From: Caballeronia sp. BR00000012568055
Lineage (GTDB): Bacteria > Pseudomonadota > Gammaproteobacteria > Burkholderiales > Burkholderiaceae
Assembly: GCF_029439455.1 (NCBI RefSeq)
Contig: NZ_JAQFVG010000302.1
Coordinates: 1 to 40,852 of the forward strand
Reading direction: 5' to 3'
DNA length: 40,852 nucleotides
The notes under the pieces were generated by a model, which worked only from the letters and a program-made list of their open reading frames with translations, was not told where the DNA came from and did not search any database. The translations under genes were made by a program, and so were the position numbers. Positions 1 through 8,105 of the stretch are shown here, piece by piece. Position 1 is the first letter of the stretch, and each line of letters starts with the position of its first letter.

Positions 1-385
1 CGCGCGTGAAATCCCCGGCCAGCAGATTGAACCCGTTATATCGATGCCCGTCGCGCGCGACATCGTGTAAATAGTCGAGCGGCGCGACGCGATCGCCCGA
101 CAGAAACGCGCTCACCAGCAGGCCGCGCGTCGGCGCATCCGGACGCACTTCGCTCGGCGCGCGATAGTTCGTCAGCGCGGCGAAGCGGCCATCGCGTGTG
201 ATGCCGAGCCATGTGCCGCCGCCGGTCAGATCGCGGCCCGCCAGAACATTGGGCGCGTCGGGCCACCAGTGCATCGGGTCGGCGTCACGCTGGAAGAATT
301 CGTCGCGATTGGCCGACAGCGTCAGCAGCGCGCGCGAGCCGTCAGAAGCAGCGTCCGGTTGCCAGTCGAAGACGATCAGACACAT
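1..385 (-). CDS. NRDE-family (TANGO2-like) protein, C-terminus cut by window edge
   Basis: Reading the minus strand from ATG at 385 gives an open frame that runs off the window start, so only about the first 128 residues are seen. The protein begins Met-Cys-Leu-Ile and carries the family signature Asn-Arg-Asp-Glu at residues 26-29, followed by a Trp-Trp-Pro stretch, LAGRDLTGGGTWLG, and LTNYR. This is the N-terminal pattern of the NRDE/TANGO2 family, in which Cys2 is conserved. The molecular role in bacteria is poorly defined; the eukaryotic relative is tied to Golgi organisation and haem or lipid handling. It starts 13 bases after the ygfZ stop on the same strand and is probably cotranscribed with it. 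Family call is firm; function is not. Confidence 0.85.
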   Translation of the reverse strand, partial: MCLIVFDWQPDAASDGSRALLTLSANRDEFFQRDADPMHWWPDAPNVLAGRDLTGGGTWLGITRDGRFAALTNYRAPSEVRPDAPTRGLLVSAFLSGDRVAPLDYLHDVARDGHRYNGFNLLAGDFTR

Positions 386-398
386 AAGGCACGCGGGA

Positions 399-1391
399 TC
401 ACTGATCCGCCGGATACGCGTACGGCAGCGGCAAAAACTCCAGCGCCGGACCATCCGCTGCGCCGACGTGGACCGCGCCGTTATCCAGCGCGGCCAGCTT
501 GATTTCGACCAGACAATCGACGCCACCGTTTGGCGCAGCCGCCACGTTGATCACCATGCCGCACGGCTGACCCGGATCGGCGGAATGAAACAGCTCCGCG
601 CCGGGCGTGGCGGCAGCGCCATGAGCGAGCGCGGTGCGCCGCTTGATCGTGCCGCGATACTGGCTGCGCGCGACGATTTCCTGTCCTGGATAGCAACCTT
701 TTTTAAAGTTGATCCCGCCGAGCACATCGAAATTCACCATCTGCGGCACGAATTGCTCGACCGTCGCCTGCGTGATGCGCGCCTCGCCCGCGTGGATATC
801 GAGCCAATCCCACAATTCGGCGGGCGCGCGTTTGAGCTTTTCTTCGAGCTTCGGCAATTGCGCTTCGACATCCGCTTTCAGGCCGACCCACAGGAAACGC
901 GGACGGCGCAGTGCGTCCGGTACGCGAATCAGCGAGCCGTGCGGACCATCGACCTTGACGTGCACGCCGTCGGGCAGGGCATCGAAAATGCCGGAAAGCG
1001 GCTTGCGCACGTCGCCTGCGAAACCGACGGCGAGCATCTCGGGCGTGGCGTCGGATAATTTGGCTTTGGCGCGCAGCACGAACATCGACAGACGCTTTTG
1101 CACGGCGGCCTGTACGTCCTGCGCGATCAGCAGGCGGATGGCGTCCGGCGTGCGCCACATCAGAAACGAGCCGAGCAGCCGGCCTTTCGGCGAGCAATAA
1201 CCGGCCAGACGCGCGATCGATGCATCGAGATGCTGAACGTCGTTGGTTACCTGATTGTGCAGAAAGGACGCGGCGTCTTCGCCCTTGATGTCGATGGCGC
1301 CGAATTGCGAGAGCGGCATGAAAACGCCGGCGTTGCTCACGGCGTCGAAGTCGGATGCGGTCGGGGAATTCATGTGGTGGAGAGCGGTCAA
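399..1391 (-). CDS. ygfZ: tRNA-modifying protein YgfZ (folate-binding, GcvT-like)
   Basis: A 330-residue protein of the YgfZ/GcvT-like family, which binds tetrahydrofolate and supports repair or assembly of certain iron-sulfur enzymes, including the tRNA thiolation enzyme MiaB. The family signature K-G-C-Y-P-G-Q-E lies at residues 231-238, with the conserved Cys at 233, followed by an Arg-rich stretch (IKRRT). The N-terminal part has the folate-domain pattern FLHNQVTNDV near residues 43-52. Length is normal. Start is ATG at 1391; a second in-frame ATG at 1373 (residue 7) is a credible alternative. It is divergent from mltG across an 81-base gap that holds a perfect palindrome. Confidence 0.93.
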   Translation of the reverse strand: MTALHHMNSPTASDFDAVSNAGVFMPLSQFGAIDIKGEDAASFLHNQVTNDVQHLDASIARLAGYCSPKGRLLGSFLMWRTPDAIRLLIAQDVQAAVQKRLSMFVLRAKAKLSDATPEMLAVGFAGDVRKPLSGIFDALPDGVHVKVDGPHGSLIRVPDALRRPRFLWVGLKADVEAQLPKLEEKLKRAPAELWDWLDIHAGEARITQATVEQFVPQMVNFDVLGGINFKKGCYPGQEIVARSQYRGTIKRRTALAHGAAATPGAELFHSADPGQPCGMVINVAAAPNGGVDCLVEIKLAALDNGAVHVGAADGPALEFLPLPYAYPADQ

Positions 1392-1405
1392 TCCTTGAGG
1401 CCGCC

Positions 1406-1422
1406 TCGGTCAGTCTGACCGA
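1406..1422. promoter_or_regulatory. Perfect palindrome between divergent ygfZ and mltG
   Basis: TCGGTCAG-T-CTGACCGA has 8-bp perfect arms around one base. It lies 15 bases upstream of the ygfZ start and about 50 upstream of mltG, just before an AT-rich stretch (TATTATATT, 1440-1448) that could be the mltG -10 element. The position suits a dimeric repressor site, but no regulator is identified. Confidence 0.4.
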
Positions 1423-1472
1423 AGCTCAGGCCGGCAAGTTATTATATTGGTCTTATTCCTAGTGTGTCCGGC

Positions 1473-2483
1473 ATGTCCCTTCTGAAGAAATGCGTCGTGG
1501 CTGTGGTGCTGGCCGCGGTGCTCGCGGCCGCCGTTGGCTACGGCGTCTATTGGTGGGCCAATCGGCCAGTCTCGCTCAAGACGCCCGAACTGGATGTCAC
1601 CATCAAACCGCACAGCAGCCTGCGCAGCGTCACCACTCAGCTCAACCGCGGCGGCGTCGAGGTCGAGCCGGAGTTGTTCGTGCTGATGACGCGCGCGCTC
1701 GGGCTTGCCTCGCAGCTTAAATCGGGCAATTACGCGTTCAAAAGCGGCGTCACGCCTTACGAAGTCCTGCAAAAAATCGCGCGCGGCGATGTGAACGAAT
1801 ACGTGGCGACCGTCATCGAAGGCTGGACGCTGCAAAAGATGCGCAACGAGCTGGATGGCAATCCGGCGCTCACGCACGACACCGTCGGCATGACGGATAT
1901 CGATCTGCTGAAGGCCATTGGCGCGGCGGAAACGGACAAAACCACCGCTGAAGGGCTGTTTTTCCCCGACACCTATCTCTTCGACAAAGGCACCAGCGAT
2001 CTCGCCGTCTACAAACGCGCCTACAAGCTGATGCAGCAGCGGCTGACCGAAGCATGGGCCAATCGCGCGCCGAATCTGCCTTACAAGACGCCTTACGACG
2101 CGCTCATCATGGCGTCGATCGTGGAAAAGGAAACGGGGCGGGCGCAGGACCGGCCGCTGGTGGCGGCGGTGTTCGCCAACCGGCTGCGGATCGGCATGCC
2201 GCTTCAGACCGACCCGACCGTGATCTACGGGCTTGGCCCGTCCTACGGCGGTCATCTGAAGAAAAAGGACCTGCAGACCGACACTCCGTACAATACCTAC
2301 ACGCGCATGGGTCTTCCGCCGACGCCGATCGCGCTGCCCGGCGTGGCCGCGCTCAACGCCACGCTCAATCCCGCCGCGAGCACCGCGCTGTATTTCGTCT
2401 CGCGCGGCGACGGCAGCAGCATCTTTTCCGACAATCTCGGCGACCACAACAAGGCCGTCGATAAGTACATCCGGGGTCAATGA
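1473..2483 (+). CDS. mltG: Endolytic murein transglycosylase MltG
   Basis: A 336-residue YceG/MltG family protein that cleaves nascent peptidoglycan in the periplasm and helps set glycan length. It has one N-terminal membrane segment (about residues 6-28, Val/Ala-rich, after Lys-Lys-Cys), a LysM-like region, then the YceG domain. The catalytic Glu is in IVEKE (Glu218), followed by NRLRIGMPLQTDPTVIYG and the C-terminal YFVSRGDGS-type motif. ATG at 1473 is preferred because it puts the membrane segment at the N-terminus; an in-frame GTG at 1464 would add three residues. The stop codon touches the tmk start with no gap, so translation is probably coupled. Confidence 0.95.
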   Translation: MSLLKKCVVAVVLAAVLAAAVGYGVYWWANRPVSLKTPELDVTIKPHSSLRSVTTQLNRGGVEVEPELFVLMTRALGLASQLKSGNYAFKSGVTPYEVLQKIARGDVNEYVATVIEGWTLQKMRNELDGNPALTHDTVGMTDIDLLKAIGAAETDKTTAEGLFFPDTYLFDKGTSDLAVYKRAYKLMQQRLTEAWANRAPNLPYKTPYDALIMASIVEKETGRAQDRPLVAAVFANRLRIGMPLQTDPTVIYGLGPSYGGHLKKKDLQTDTPYNTYTRMGLPPTPIALPGVAALNATLNPAASTALYFVSRGDGSSIFSDNLGDHNKAVDKYIRGQ

Positions 2484-3104
2484 ATGGCGCGTGGCAAGTT
2501 CATCACGTTCGAGGGTATCGACGGCGCGGGCAAGACCACGCATCTGGACTGGTTTCGCCAGCAACTCGCGGCCAAACTCGAAGCGCAGCAACGCGGCGTG
2601 GTCATGACGCGCGAACCGGGCGGCACCACGCTCGGCGAAACGCTGCGCGGCATCCTGCTGAATCAGCCGATGGACCTTGAAACCGAAGCTTTGCTGATGT
2701 TCGCCTCACGCCGCGAACATCTCGCGCAAGTGATCGAACCGGCATTGGCGCGCGGCGACTGGGTGCTGTCCGACCGCTTCACGGACGCGACTTTCGCCTA
2801 TCAGGGCGGCGGGCGCGGATTGCCGCGCGACAAGCTCGAAGCGCTGGAGCGCTGGGTGCAGGGCGGTTTTCAGCCGGATCTGACTGTGCTGTTCGACATT
2901 CCAACCGATACCGCCAGCGAACGCCGCTCATCGGCGCGCGCGCCGGACAAGTTCGAGAGCGAATCGGAAGCGTTTTTTGAGCGCACGCGCGCGGAGTATT
3001 TGCGCCGTGCCGAGGAAGCGCCGGAGCGTTTCTTTATCGTCGATTCGAGCAAGCCGATCGATGAAATCCGTCAGCGGCTCGAAGAAGTCGTCGCCACACT
3101 CTGA
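2484..3104 (+). CDS. tmk: Thymidylate kinase
   Basis: A 206-residue kinase converting dTMP to dTDP in the cytoplasm. The P-loop G-I-D-G-A-G-K-T is at residues 11-18, the DR-x motif appears as [16 protein letters not shown], and REPGGT follows the early substrate-binding region. Length matches the bacterial family. It starts directly after the mltG TGA and is followed 18 bases later by holB, the usual order in many proteobacteria, so it is part of one housekeeping operon. Confidence 0.97.
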   Translation: MARGKFITFEGIDGAGKTTHLDWFRQQLAAKLEAQQRGVVMTREPGGTTLGETLRGILLNQPMDLETEALLMFASRREHLAQVIEPALARGDWVLSDRFTDATFAYQGGGRGLPRDKLEALERWVQGGFQPDLTVLFDIPTDTASERRSSARAPDKFESESEAFFERTRAEYLRRAEEAPERFFIVDSSKPIDEIRQRLEEVVATL

Positions 3105-3122
3105 AGCTTTCTGAACCGGACC

Positions 3123-4160
3123 ATGATCTATCCCTGGCAAACCGACGACTGGCAGCGTCTCCAGCAATTGCGCCCGCAGTGGCCGCATGCGCTGTTGATG
3201 CACGGCGAACCCGGCATCGGCAAGTTTCAGTTCGCGCAGCATCTGGCGCAGGGTTTGTTGTGCGAAACGCCCGCCGCGAACGGCGAACCATGCGGAACGT
3301 GTCCGGCGTGTCACTGGTTCTCGCAGGGCAATCATCCGGATTACCGTGTGGTGCTGCCGGAAATTCTCGCGGGATTGGCCGCAGCGGGCGCGGACGCCGA
3401 AGCATCGTCTGATAAAGCCGATGACGACGGCGGCAAGAAAACGCGTCAGCCGAGCAAGGAAATCAAGATCGAGCAAGTGCGTGCGCTGCTCGATTTCTGC
3501 GCGCTCGGGTCGCATCGCGGGGGCGCGCGCGTCGTGCTGCTGTATCCGGCGGAAGCGCTGAACGTCGCGGCAGCGAATGCGTTGCTGAAGACGCTGGAAG
3601 AACCGCCTTCGGGCGTGGTGTTCCTGCTGGTATCGGCGCGGGTGGACAGGCTTCTGCCGACCATCATCAGCCGATGCCGCCAGTGGCCCATGCGCATGCC
3701 GAACGCCGACGAAGCACGCACGTGGCTCGCCGCCCAAGGTATCGACGATGCAGCGGGTTTGCTTGCCGAAGCAGGCGGCGCACCGCTCGCGGCCCTCGCG
3801 CTCGCCAGCGATGAAAACCGCCCATTACGCGATTTCACGCTCGCACAACTCGCCGCCGGCCCGAATTGCGATGCCTTCGCGTGCGGCGAAAACCTTCAGA
3901 AACTGCCGGTGCCGCTGGTGCTCGGCTGGCTGCAACGCTGGCTTTACGATGTCCTCGCGCAACGCACCGCCGGCCGCCCGCGCTATTTCCCGGCCGCCGC
4001 CAAGTCGCTCGCGCGATGCGCCCAGTCCGCCGATCCCGCCGCACTCGCGCGCTACATCAAAACGGTGACGCGTCAGCGCGCGGTGGAAAATCATCCGCTG
4101 AACGCGCGGCTGGTGTTCGAAGAACTTTTTCTTGCCTATCGCGGCATATTTATCGCCTGA
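3123..4160 (+). CDS. holB: DNA polymerase III delta' subunit
   Basis: A 345-residue clamp-loader subunit (AAA+ fold). The P-loop-like GEPGIGKF is at residues 28-35, and a four-cysteine zinc module uses Cys47, Cys57, Cys60 and Cys63. The SRC motif is in IISRCRQW. The delta' subunit normally lacks ATPase activity and acts as the stator for DnaX and delta. Between the zinc module and the conserved IEQVR helix there is a charged Asp/Lys-rich insertion (about residues 95-118), a low-complexity linker. Start is ATG at 3123 with no strong Shine-Dalgarno, in keeping with tight packing behind tmk. Confidence 0.95.
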   Translation: MIYPWQTDDWQRLQQLRPQWPHALLMHGEPGIGKFQFAQHLAQGLLCETPAANGEPCGTCPACHWFSQGNHPDYRVVLPEILAGLAAAGADAEASSDKADDDGGKKTRQPSKEIKIEQVRALLDFCALGSHRGGARVVLLYPAEALNVAAANALLKTLEEPPSGVVFLLVSARVDRLLPTIISRCRQWPMRMPNADEARTWLAAQGIDDAAGLLAEAGGAPLAALALASDENRPLRDFTLAQLAAGPNCDAFACGENLQKLPVPLVLGWLQRWLYDVLAQRTAGRPRYFPAAAKSLARCAQSADPAALARYIKTVTRQRAVENHPLNARLVFEELFLAYRGIFIA

Positions 4161-4163
4161 ACC

Positions 4164-4679
4164 ATGAGCACTTTCTATCGCGACGCCACGCTCGACGATC
4201 TGCCCGCCATCGTCGCCATCTACAACTCGACGATCGCATCGCGCCGCGTCACCGCCGACCTCGATCCGGTCACGGTCGAAAGCCGGCTTGCGTGGTTTCA
4301 CGCGCACAGTCCGATCGCGCGTCCGCTGTGGGTCGTGGAAGAGGGCGGCGAGATCATCGCGTGGCTGAGCTTTTCGGATTTTTATGGCCGTCCGGCCTAT
4401 GCGCGCACGGTCGAAGTCAGCATCTATCTGCATGAGAACGCGCGCGGCAAGGGGCTTGGCAAGAAGCTGCTGCGTGAAGCGCTCGATCGCGCGCCGTCGC
4501 TGAAAGTGGATACGGTGCTGGGCTTTATCTTCGGTCACAACGAGCCGAGCATGAAACTGTTCGGCGGCTTCGGCTTCACTACCTGGGGCACGCTGCCGCG
4601 CGTCGCGGTACTCGATGGCGTCGAGCGCGATCTGGTCATCGTCGGGCTGCGGCTGAATACGAAGCAAGCTGCGGCATAA
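4164..4679 (+). CDS. GNAT-family N-acetyltransferase, phosphinothricin-acetyltransferase-like
   Basis: A 171-residue single-domain acetyltransferase using acetyl-CoA. The acetyl-CoA-binding motif A appears as RGKGLGKKLL, preceded by the VEVSIYL strand and followed by NEPSMKLFGGFGF. The overall pattern, including the early IAIYNSTI and the later GTLPRV segment, resembles the Pat/phosphinothricin acetyltransferase group; real substrates of chromosomal members are often methionine sulfone or similar amino-acid analogues, and the substrate here is unknown. It begins 3 bases after the holB stop and is followed 10 bases later by tatD, so it sits inside the operon. Confidence 0.88.
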   Translation: MSTFYRDATLDDLPAIVAIYNSTIASRRVTADLDPVTVESRLAWFHAHSPIARPLWVVEEGGEIIAWLSFSDFYGRPAYARTVEVSIYLHENARGKGLGKKLLREALDRAPSLKVDTVLGFIFGHNEPSMKLFGGFGFTTWGTLPRVAVLDGVERDLVIVGLRLNTKQAAA

Positions 4680-4689
4680 GGAGCATCGG

Positions 4690-5496
4690 ATGTTCGTCGA
4701 TTCACACTGCCATATCAACTTCGAAGGACTGGGCGACCGTCTGCCCGAAGTGCTGGAGAAGATGCGCGAGCTTCAGGTGACGCATGCGCTGTGCGTGTCC
4801 GTCGATCTGGAAACGCTGCCTTCGGTGCTCGCCATCGCGGAGCAGGCGGATAACGTGTACGCGTCGGTCGGCGTGCATCCGGATCACGAGGATGCGCAGG
4901 AGCCGAGCGTCGCGGAACTCGTCGAACTGGCGAAGCATCCGAAGGTGTGCGCGATCGGCGAAACCGGGCTGGATTATTACCGGCTCGAAGGCCGCAGCAT
5001 CGACGAGATGGAGTGGCAGCGCGAGCGTTTTCGCACGCATATTCGCGCGGCGCATCAGACGGGCAAGCTGCTGATTATCCATACGCGGTCGTCGTCGGAA
5101 GACACGCTGCGGATCATGAAGGAAGAGCGCGCCGAGGTGCCGGGCGGCGTCATGCACTGCTTTACCGAACCGTGGGATGTCGCCGAGAAGGCGCTGGCGC
5201 AGGGCTTTCATATTTCGCTGTCGGGCATCGTCACGTTCAAGAAGGCGACCGAGGTGCAGGACGTGGCGCGCCGTGTGCCGATCGAGCGCTTGCTGATCGA
5301 AACCGACTCGCCGTATCTCGCGCCGGTGCCGTATCGCGGCAAGCCGAATGAACCTGCGTACGTCAGCTATGTCGGACGTTTTATCGCGCAGTTGCGCGAA
5401 CAAACCGATGAGACCGTCGCGCAGGCGACCACCGAGAATTTTTTCCGGCTGTTCAAGATCGCACGGCCATCGCACTCGTCGCACCCTTCGAATTAA
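4690..5496 (+). CDS. TatD-family metal-dependent hydrolase (DNase-type)
   Basis: A 268-residue TIM-barrel metallohydrolase. Metal-ligand motifs are in order: DSHCHINF at the N-terminus, GETGLDYY, LIIHTRSSSEDTL, MHCFTEP and the C-terminal ETDSPYLAP. Family members act as 3'-5' exonucleases or other phosphodiesterases; the YcfH-type branch, next to holB in many genomes, is the likely one. The start has a clear AAGGAGC Shine-Dalgarno at about 4678-4684. The gene is followed 30 bases later by the ankyrin gene. Confidence 0.93.
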   Translation: MFVDSHCHINFEGLGDRLPEVLEKMRELQVTHALCVSVDLETLPSVLAIAEQADNVYASVGVHPDHEDAQEPSVAELVELAKHPKVCAIGETGLDYYRLEGRSIDEMEWQRERFRTHIRAAHQTGKLLIIHTRSSSEDTLRIMKEERAEVPGGVMHCFTEPWDVAEKALAQGFHISLSGIVTFKKATEVQDVARRVPIERLLIETDSPYLAPVPYRGKPNEPAYVSYVGRFIAQLREQTDETVAQATTENFFRLFKIARPSHSSHPSN

Positions 5497-5526
5497 CGAA
5501 TTACGCAATATCAAGGCAGGTCCACT

Positions 5527-6240
5527 ATGAAAAATCTTTCGATGTCTTCCCGCAAGTCCTCCGCCCGCGCCATGCTCGCCGGCGCCTTTCTCGCCGCATG
5601 CGCCGTCGCGCAGCCGGTGTGGGCCGCGACTTCCGTGGACTCGCTGGTCAAGATGGTCAAGTTCGACGACATCAACGGCGTGAAAAAAGCGCTCGCGCAA
5701 GGCTCCGATCCGAACACGGTCGATAGCACCGGCACGCCCATTCTGGTGATCGCGGCGCGCGAGAAGTCGGACAAGGTCGGCGCGCTGCTCGCCAGCAACG
5801 ATAAAACCGACCTCGAAAAGCTCGATCCGGCTGGCGAAAACGCCATGATGCTCGCCGCGCTCAATGGCGATGTGACCTTCTTGAACACGCTCATCGCCAA
5901 GGATGCCGAAGTGAACAAGAAGGGCTGGACGCCCTTGCATTACGCCGCCACCAACGGTCATGACGATGTCGTGAAAATCCTGCTCGATCATTCGGCCTAT
6001 ATCGATGCCGGTTCGCCCAACGGCACCACGCCGCTGATGATGGCCGCACGCGGCGGTCATCTGTCAACCTGCAAGCTGCTGCTCGATGAAGGGGCGGATT
6101 TGCGGATCAAGAATCAGATCGGCATGACGGCGGTGGATTTCGCCACCAAGTACAACGAGAAAGATGTCGCCGAAGGCCTGCAAGCGCGCCTGAATTCGAT
6201 GCCGAACGGCGCCGCACAAGGCGCAAACGGTGCAAAATAA
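5527..6240 (+). CDS. Periplasmic ankyrin-repeat protein
   Basis: A 237-residue exported protein. Residues 1-34 form a signal peptide: positively charged start, AMLAGAFLAACAVA core and a VWAA-type cleavage site. The mature part is made of roughly five ankyrin repeats, seen as repeated G-TPLHYAA / LLL-D-GA patterns (for example GWTPLHYAATNGHDDVVKILL and TTPLMMAARGGHLSTCKLLL read in shorter units), so it is a protein-binding scaffold. The tail is Asn/Gly/Ala-rich. No enzyme motif is present. It is the last member of the tight mltG-tatD series and is followed after a GC-rich hairpin by a second exported small protein. The partner is unknown. Confidence 0.88.
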   Translation: MKNLSMSSRKSSARAMLAGAFLAACAVAQPVWAATSVDSLVKMVKFDDINGVKKALAQGSDPNTVDSTGTPILVIAAREKSDKVGALLASNDKTDLEKLDPAGENAMMLAALNGDVTFLNTLIAKDAEVNKKGWTPLHYAATNGHDDVVKILLDHSAYIDAGSPNGTTPLMMAARGGHLSTCKLLLDEGADLRIKNQIGMTAVDFATKYNEKDVAEGLQARLNSMPNGAAQGANGAK

Positions 6241-6247
6241 CGTCTCG

Positions 6248-6266
6248 GGCGGCCGGGGAGGCCGCC
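6248..6266 (+). terminator. GC-rich hairpin after the ankyrin gene, weak terminator
   Basis: GGCGGCC (6248-6254), loop GGGGA, GGCCGCC (6260-6266), followed by TTGCTCC. The stem is perfect but the T-tract is poor, so it may be a partial terminator or an mRNA-stabilising end between the ankyrin gene and the next gene. Confidence 0.4.
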
Positions 6267-6316
6267 TTGCTCCGAATCAGCCATATCCATCCGCCGCTCA
6301 ACATAAAAGGAAGATC

Positions 6317-6673
6317 ATGCTGCGGGAATTCGTCTTCGCCTGTGCTCTTGCGACGCCCGTTTGCGCGTTCGCGTTTACCGGCAACGATTTGAACAAGCTC
6401 TGCACCAAAACCGATCCCAACTCCCGCACGGCCTGCGCCGCCTATATCGAGGGCGCGGCGGACGGCGTGTACAACACCATCGAAGCAATCGGGGGAACCT
6501 CCGGCCCGCAGGTCGGCCAATACTTTTGTTTGCCGACCGACGTGAAGCCGCAGCAGTTGACCGACGCGGTGCGCAAGTACATCGCCAACAATCCCGACAA
6601 GGCCGAATTCAACGCGACGACCATGGTGTCGCTCGGTCTGGGCAAAGCGTTTCCCTGCAAGGCGGAGCGCTAG
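6317..6673 (+). CDS. Rap1a/Tai-like secreted protein
   Basis: A 118-residue exported protein starting at ATG 6317, behind an AAAAGGAAG Shine-Dalgarno. A signal peptide of about 17 residues (REFVFACALATPVCAFA) precedes a domain with the Rap1a/Tai pattern: GNDLNKLCT, then CAAYIEGAADG, then YFCLP, QLTDAVRKYI and a final Cys near the end. Named members are periplasmic immunity proteins against type VI amidase effectors, but the family is also widespread with no effector nearby, and none is visible here. The five cysteines after the signal peptide could support disulfides in the periplasm. Family assignment is fairly sure; an immunity role is not shown. Confidence 0.75.
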   Translation: MLREFVFACALATPVCAFAFTGNDLNKLCTKTDPNSRTACAAYIEGAADGVYNTIEAIGGTSGPQVGQYFCLPTDVKPQQLTDAVRKYIANNPDKAEFNATTMVSLGLGKAFPCKAER

Positions 6674-6837
6674 CGGTACGTTTTGAGCGTTGAACGAAGC
6701 GGGCAGGCATTGCGCTTGCCTCGCTTTGTTTCCTGAGTGTTTCCTGAGCGGGCGAAGCCAGCCCGTATGCTGTATCGAATTTGCACTACGCGTGCCGCCG
6801 TATCCACCTTCCTCAAGAGGCCGATCCCGCGACGCTC

Positions 6838-8022
6838 ATGCTTTCTTTCGATCACTTTCTCGATCTCGCCGAACGGCCGCTCGGCACCTGGCCGGGCGCG
6901 CTCGCCGTCGCTGCCGTCGTCATTCTGGTGGCGATCGGCGTGCATCGCATTGGCGCGCGCATTCTGACGCGTGTCGCACGTCCGTATCCGTTGATGAGCG
7001 TGGTGCTGCGCTATATCGACACGCCCGCGCTGGTGCTGCTGATTATCGCGGGCATCGGCTTCGTGATTTTCGAGTCGCCGGACACGATGCCGTTTATCGC
7101 CGTGTTGCGCGATCTCGAAACCGTCGCGCTGATCGCCGCGCTCACCTATCTCGCGATTCGATCGGCGGGCGCGGTGGGCGAGGCGATCGTGCAGGCGCAT
7201 CCGCTGGACGCGGAAGACAATCTCAACGCGCGGCGCATTCACACGCAGGCGCGCGTGCTGGCGCGTTCGGTGATGTTCGTAATCTTTATCGTCGGCTTCG
7301 GCGCGGCGCTGATGGCGTTTCCGAGCGTGCAACAGATCGGCGCGAGTCTCTTGGCATCGGCGGGCGTGGCGGGCTTGGTCGCGGGTATCGCGGCGCGGCC
7401 GGTGCTCGGCAATCTGATCGCGGGTTTGCAGATCGCGCTGTCGCAACCCATCCGGCTCGATGACGTCGTCGTGATTCAGGGCGAATGGGGCCGCGTGGAG
7501 GAAATCACCGGCACGTATGTATCGATCCGTATCTGGGATCAGCGGCGTTTGATCGTGCCGTTGCAGTGGTTTATCGAAAATCCGTTCACGAACTGGACGC
7601 GCAATAGTTCGCAGATTATCGGCACGGTGTTTCTTTACGTCGATTACCGGATGCCGATCGCGCCGCTGCGCGAGGAACTCGAGCGCATTCTGGCCCACGC
7701 GCCGGAATGGGACGGCCGCGTACAAGTGCTGCAAGTCACCGACGCCACCGAACGCGCCATGCAGCTTCGCGTGCTGGTCAGTTCCTTCGATTCCGCGCTC
7801 AACTGGGATTTGCGATGCCGCGTGCGCGAAGGTCTGCTGAACTTCGTGCAGGCGGCGTATCCGCAATTTCTGCCGCGCGCGCGGGCGGATTTATCGACGG
7901 ATGCGCATCATGTCGATTTCGCGCCGCCGCTCGAACGCACGCAGGCGAGCGCACCGGCCAGCACCGTCGATACCCCCGCCGATCCCGTCGCCAGCCGTGG
8001 CGGGCGAGCCGGACCGGCCTAA
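6838..8022 (+). CDS. MscS-family mechanosensitive ion channel
   Basis: A 394-residue membrane channel. Four to five hydrophobic segments are visible: about residues 20-40, 60-80, 95-115, 140-160 and the pore helix. The pore/beta-domain junction has the family pattern GVAGLVAGIAARPVLGNLIA, then QPIRLDDVVVIQGEWG and VEEITGTYVSIRIWD, and RLIVPLQWFIENPFTNWTR. This is the MscS core, so the protein should open on membrane tension to release solutes. ATG 6838 is chosen; an in-frame TTG at 6781 would add 19 residues of unlikely composition. The C-terminal tail (last 40 residues) is Pro/Ala-rich and low-complexity. It lies 83 bases upstream of otsA. Confidence 0.92.
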   Translation: MLSFDHFLDLAERPLGTWPGALAVAAVVILVAIGVHRIGARILTRVARPYPLMSVVLRYIDTPALVLLIIAGIGFVIFESPDTMPFIAVLRDLETVALIAALTYLAIRSAGAVGEAIVQAHPLDAEDNLNARRIHTQARVLARSVMFVIFIVGFGAALMAFPSVQQIGASLLASAGVAGLVAGIAARPVLGNLIAGLQIALSQPIRLDDVVVIQGEWGRVEEITGTYVSIRIWDQRRLIVPLQWFIENPFTNWTRNSSQIIGTVFLYVDYRMPIAPLREELERILAHAPEWDGRVQVLQVTDATERAMQLRVLVSSFDSALNWDLRCRVREGLLNFVQAAYPQFLPRARADLSTDAHHVDFAPPLERTQASAPASTVDTPADPVASRGGRAGPA

Positions 8023-8105
8023 CCGCAACGAAAGGCCGCGAAGAAACCCGCGCCGCCGTTTTCAGTCGAAACTACAACAGCAATCGCAAGCAAAGAGGAG
8101 AGCAC

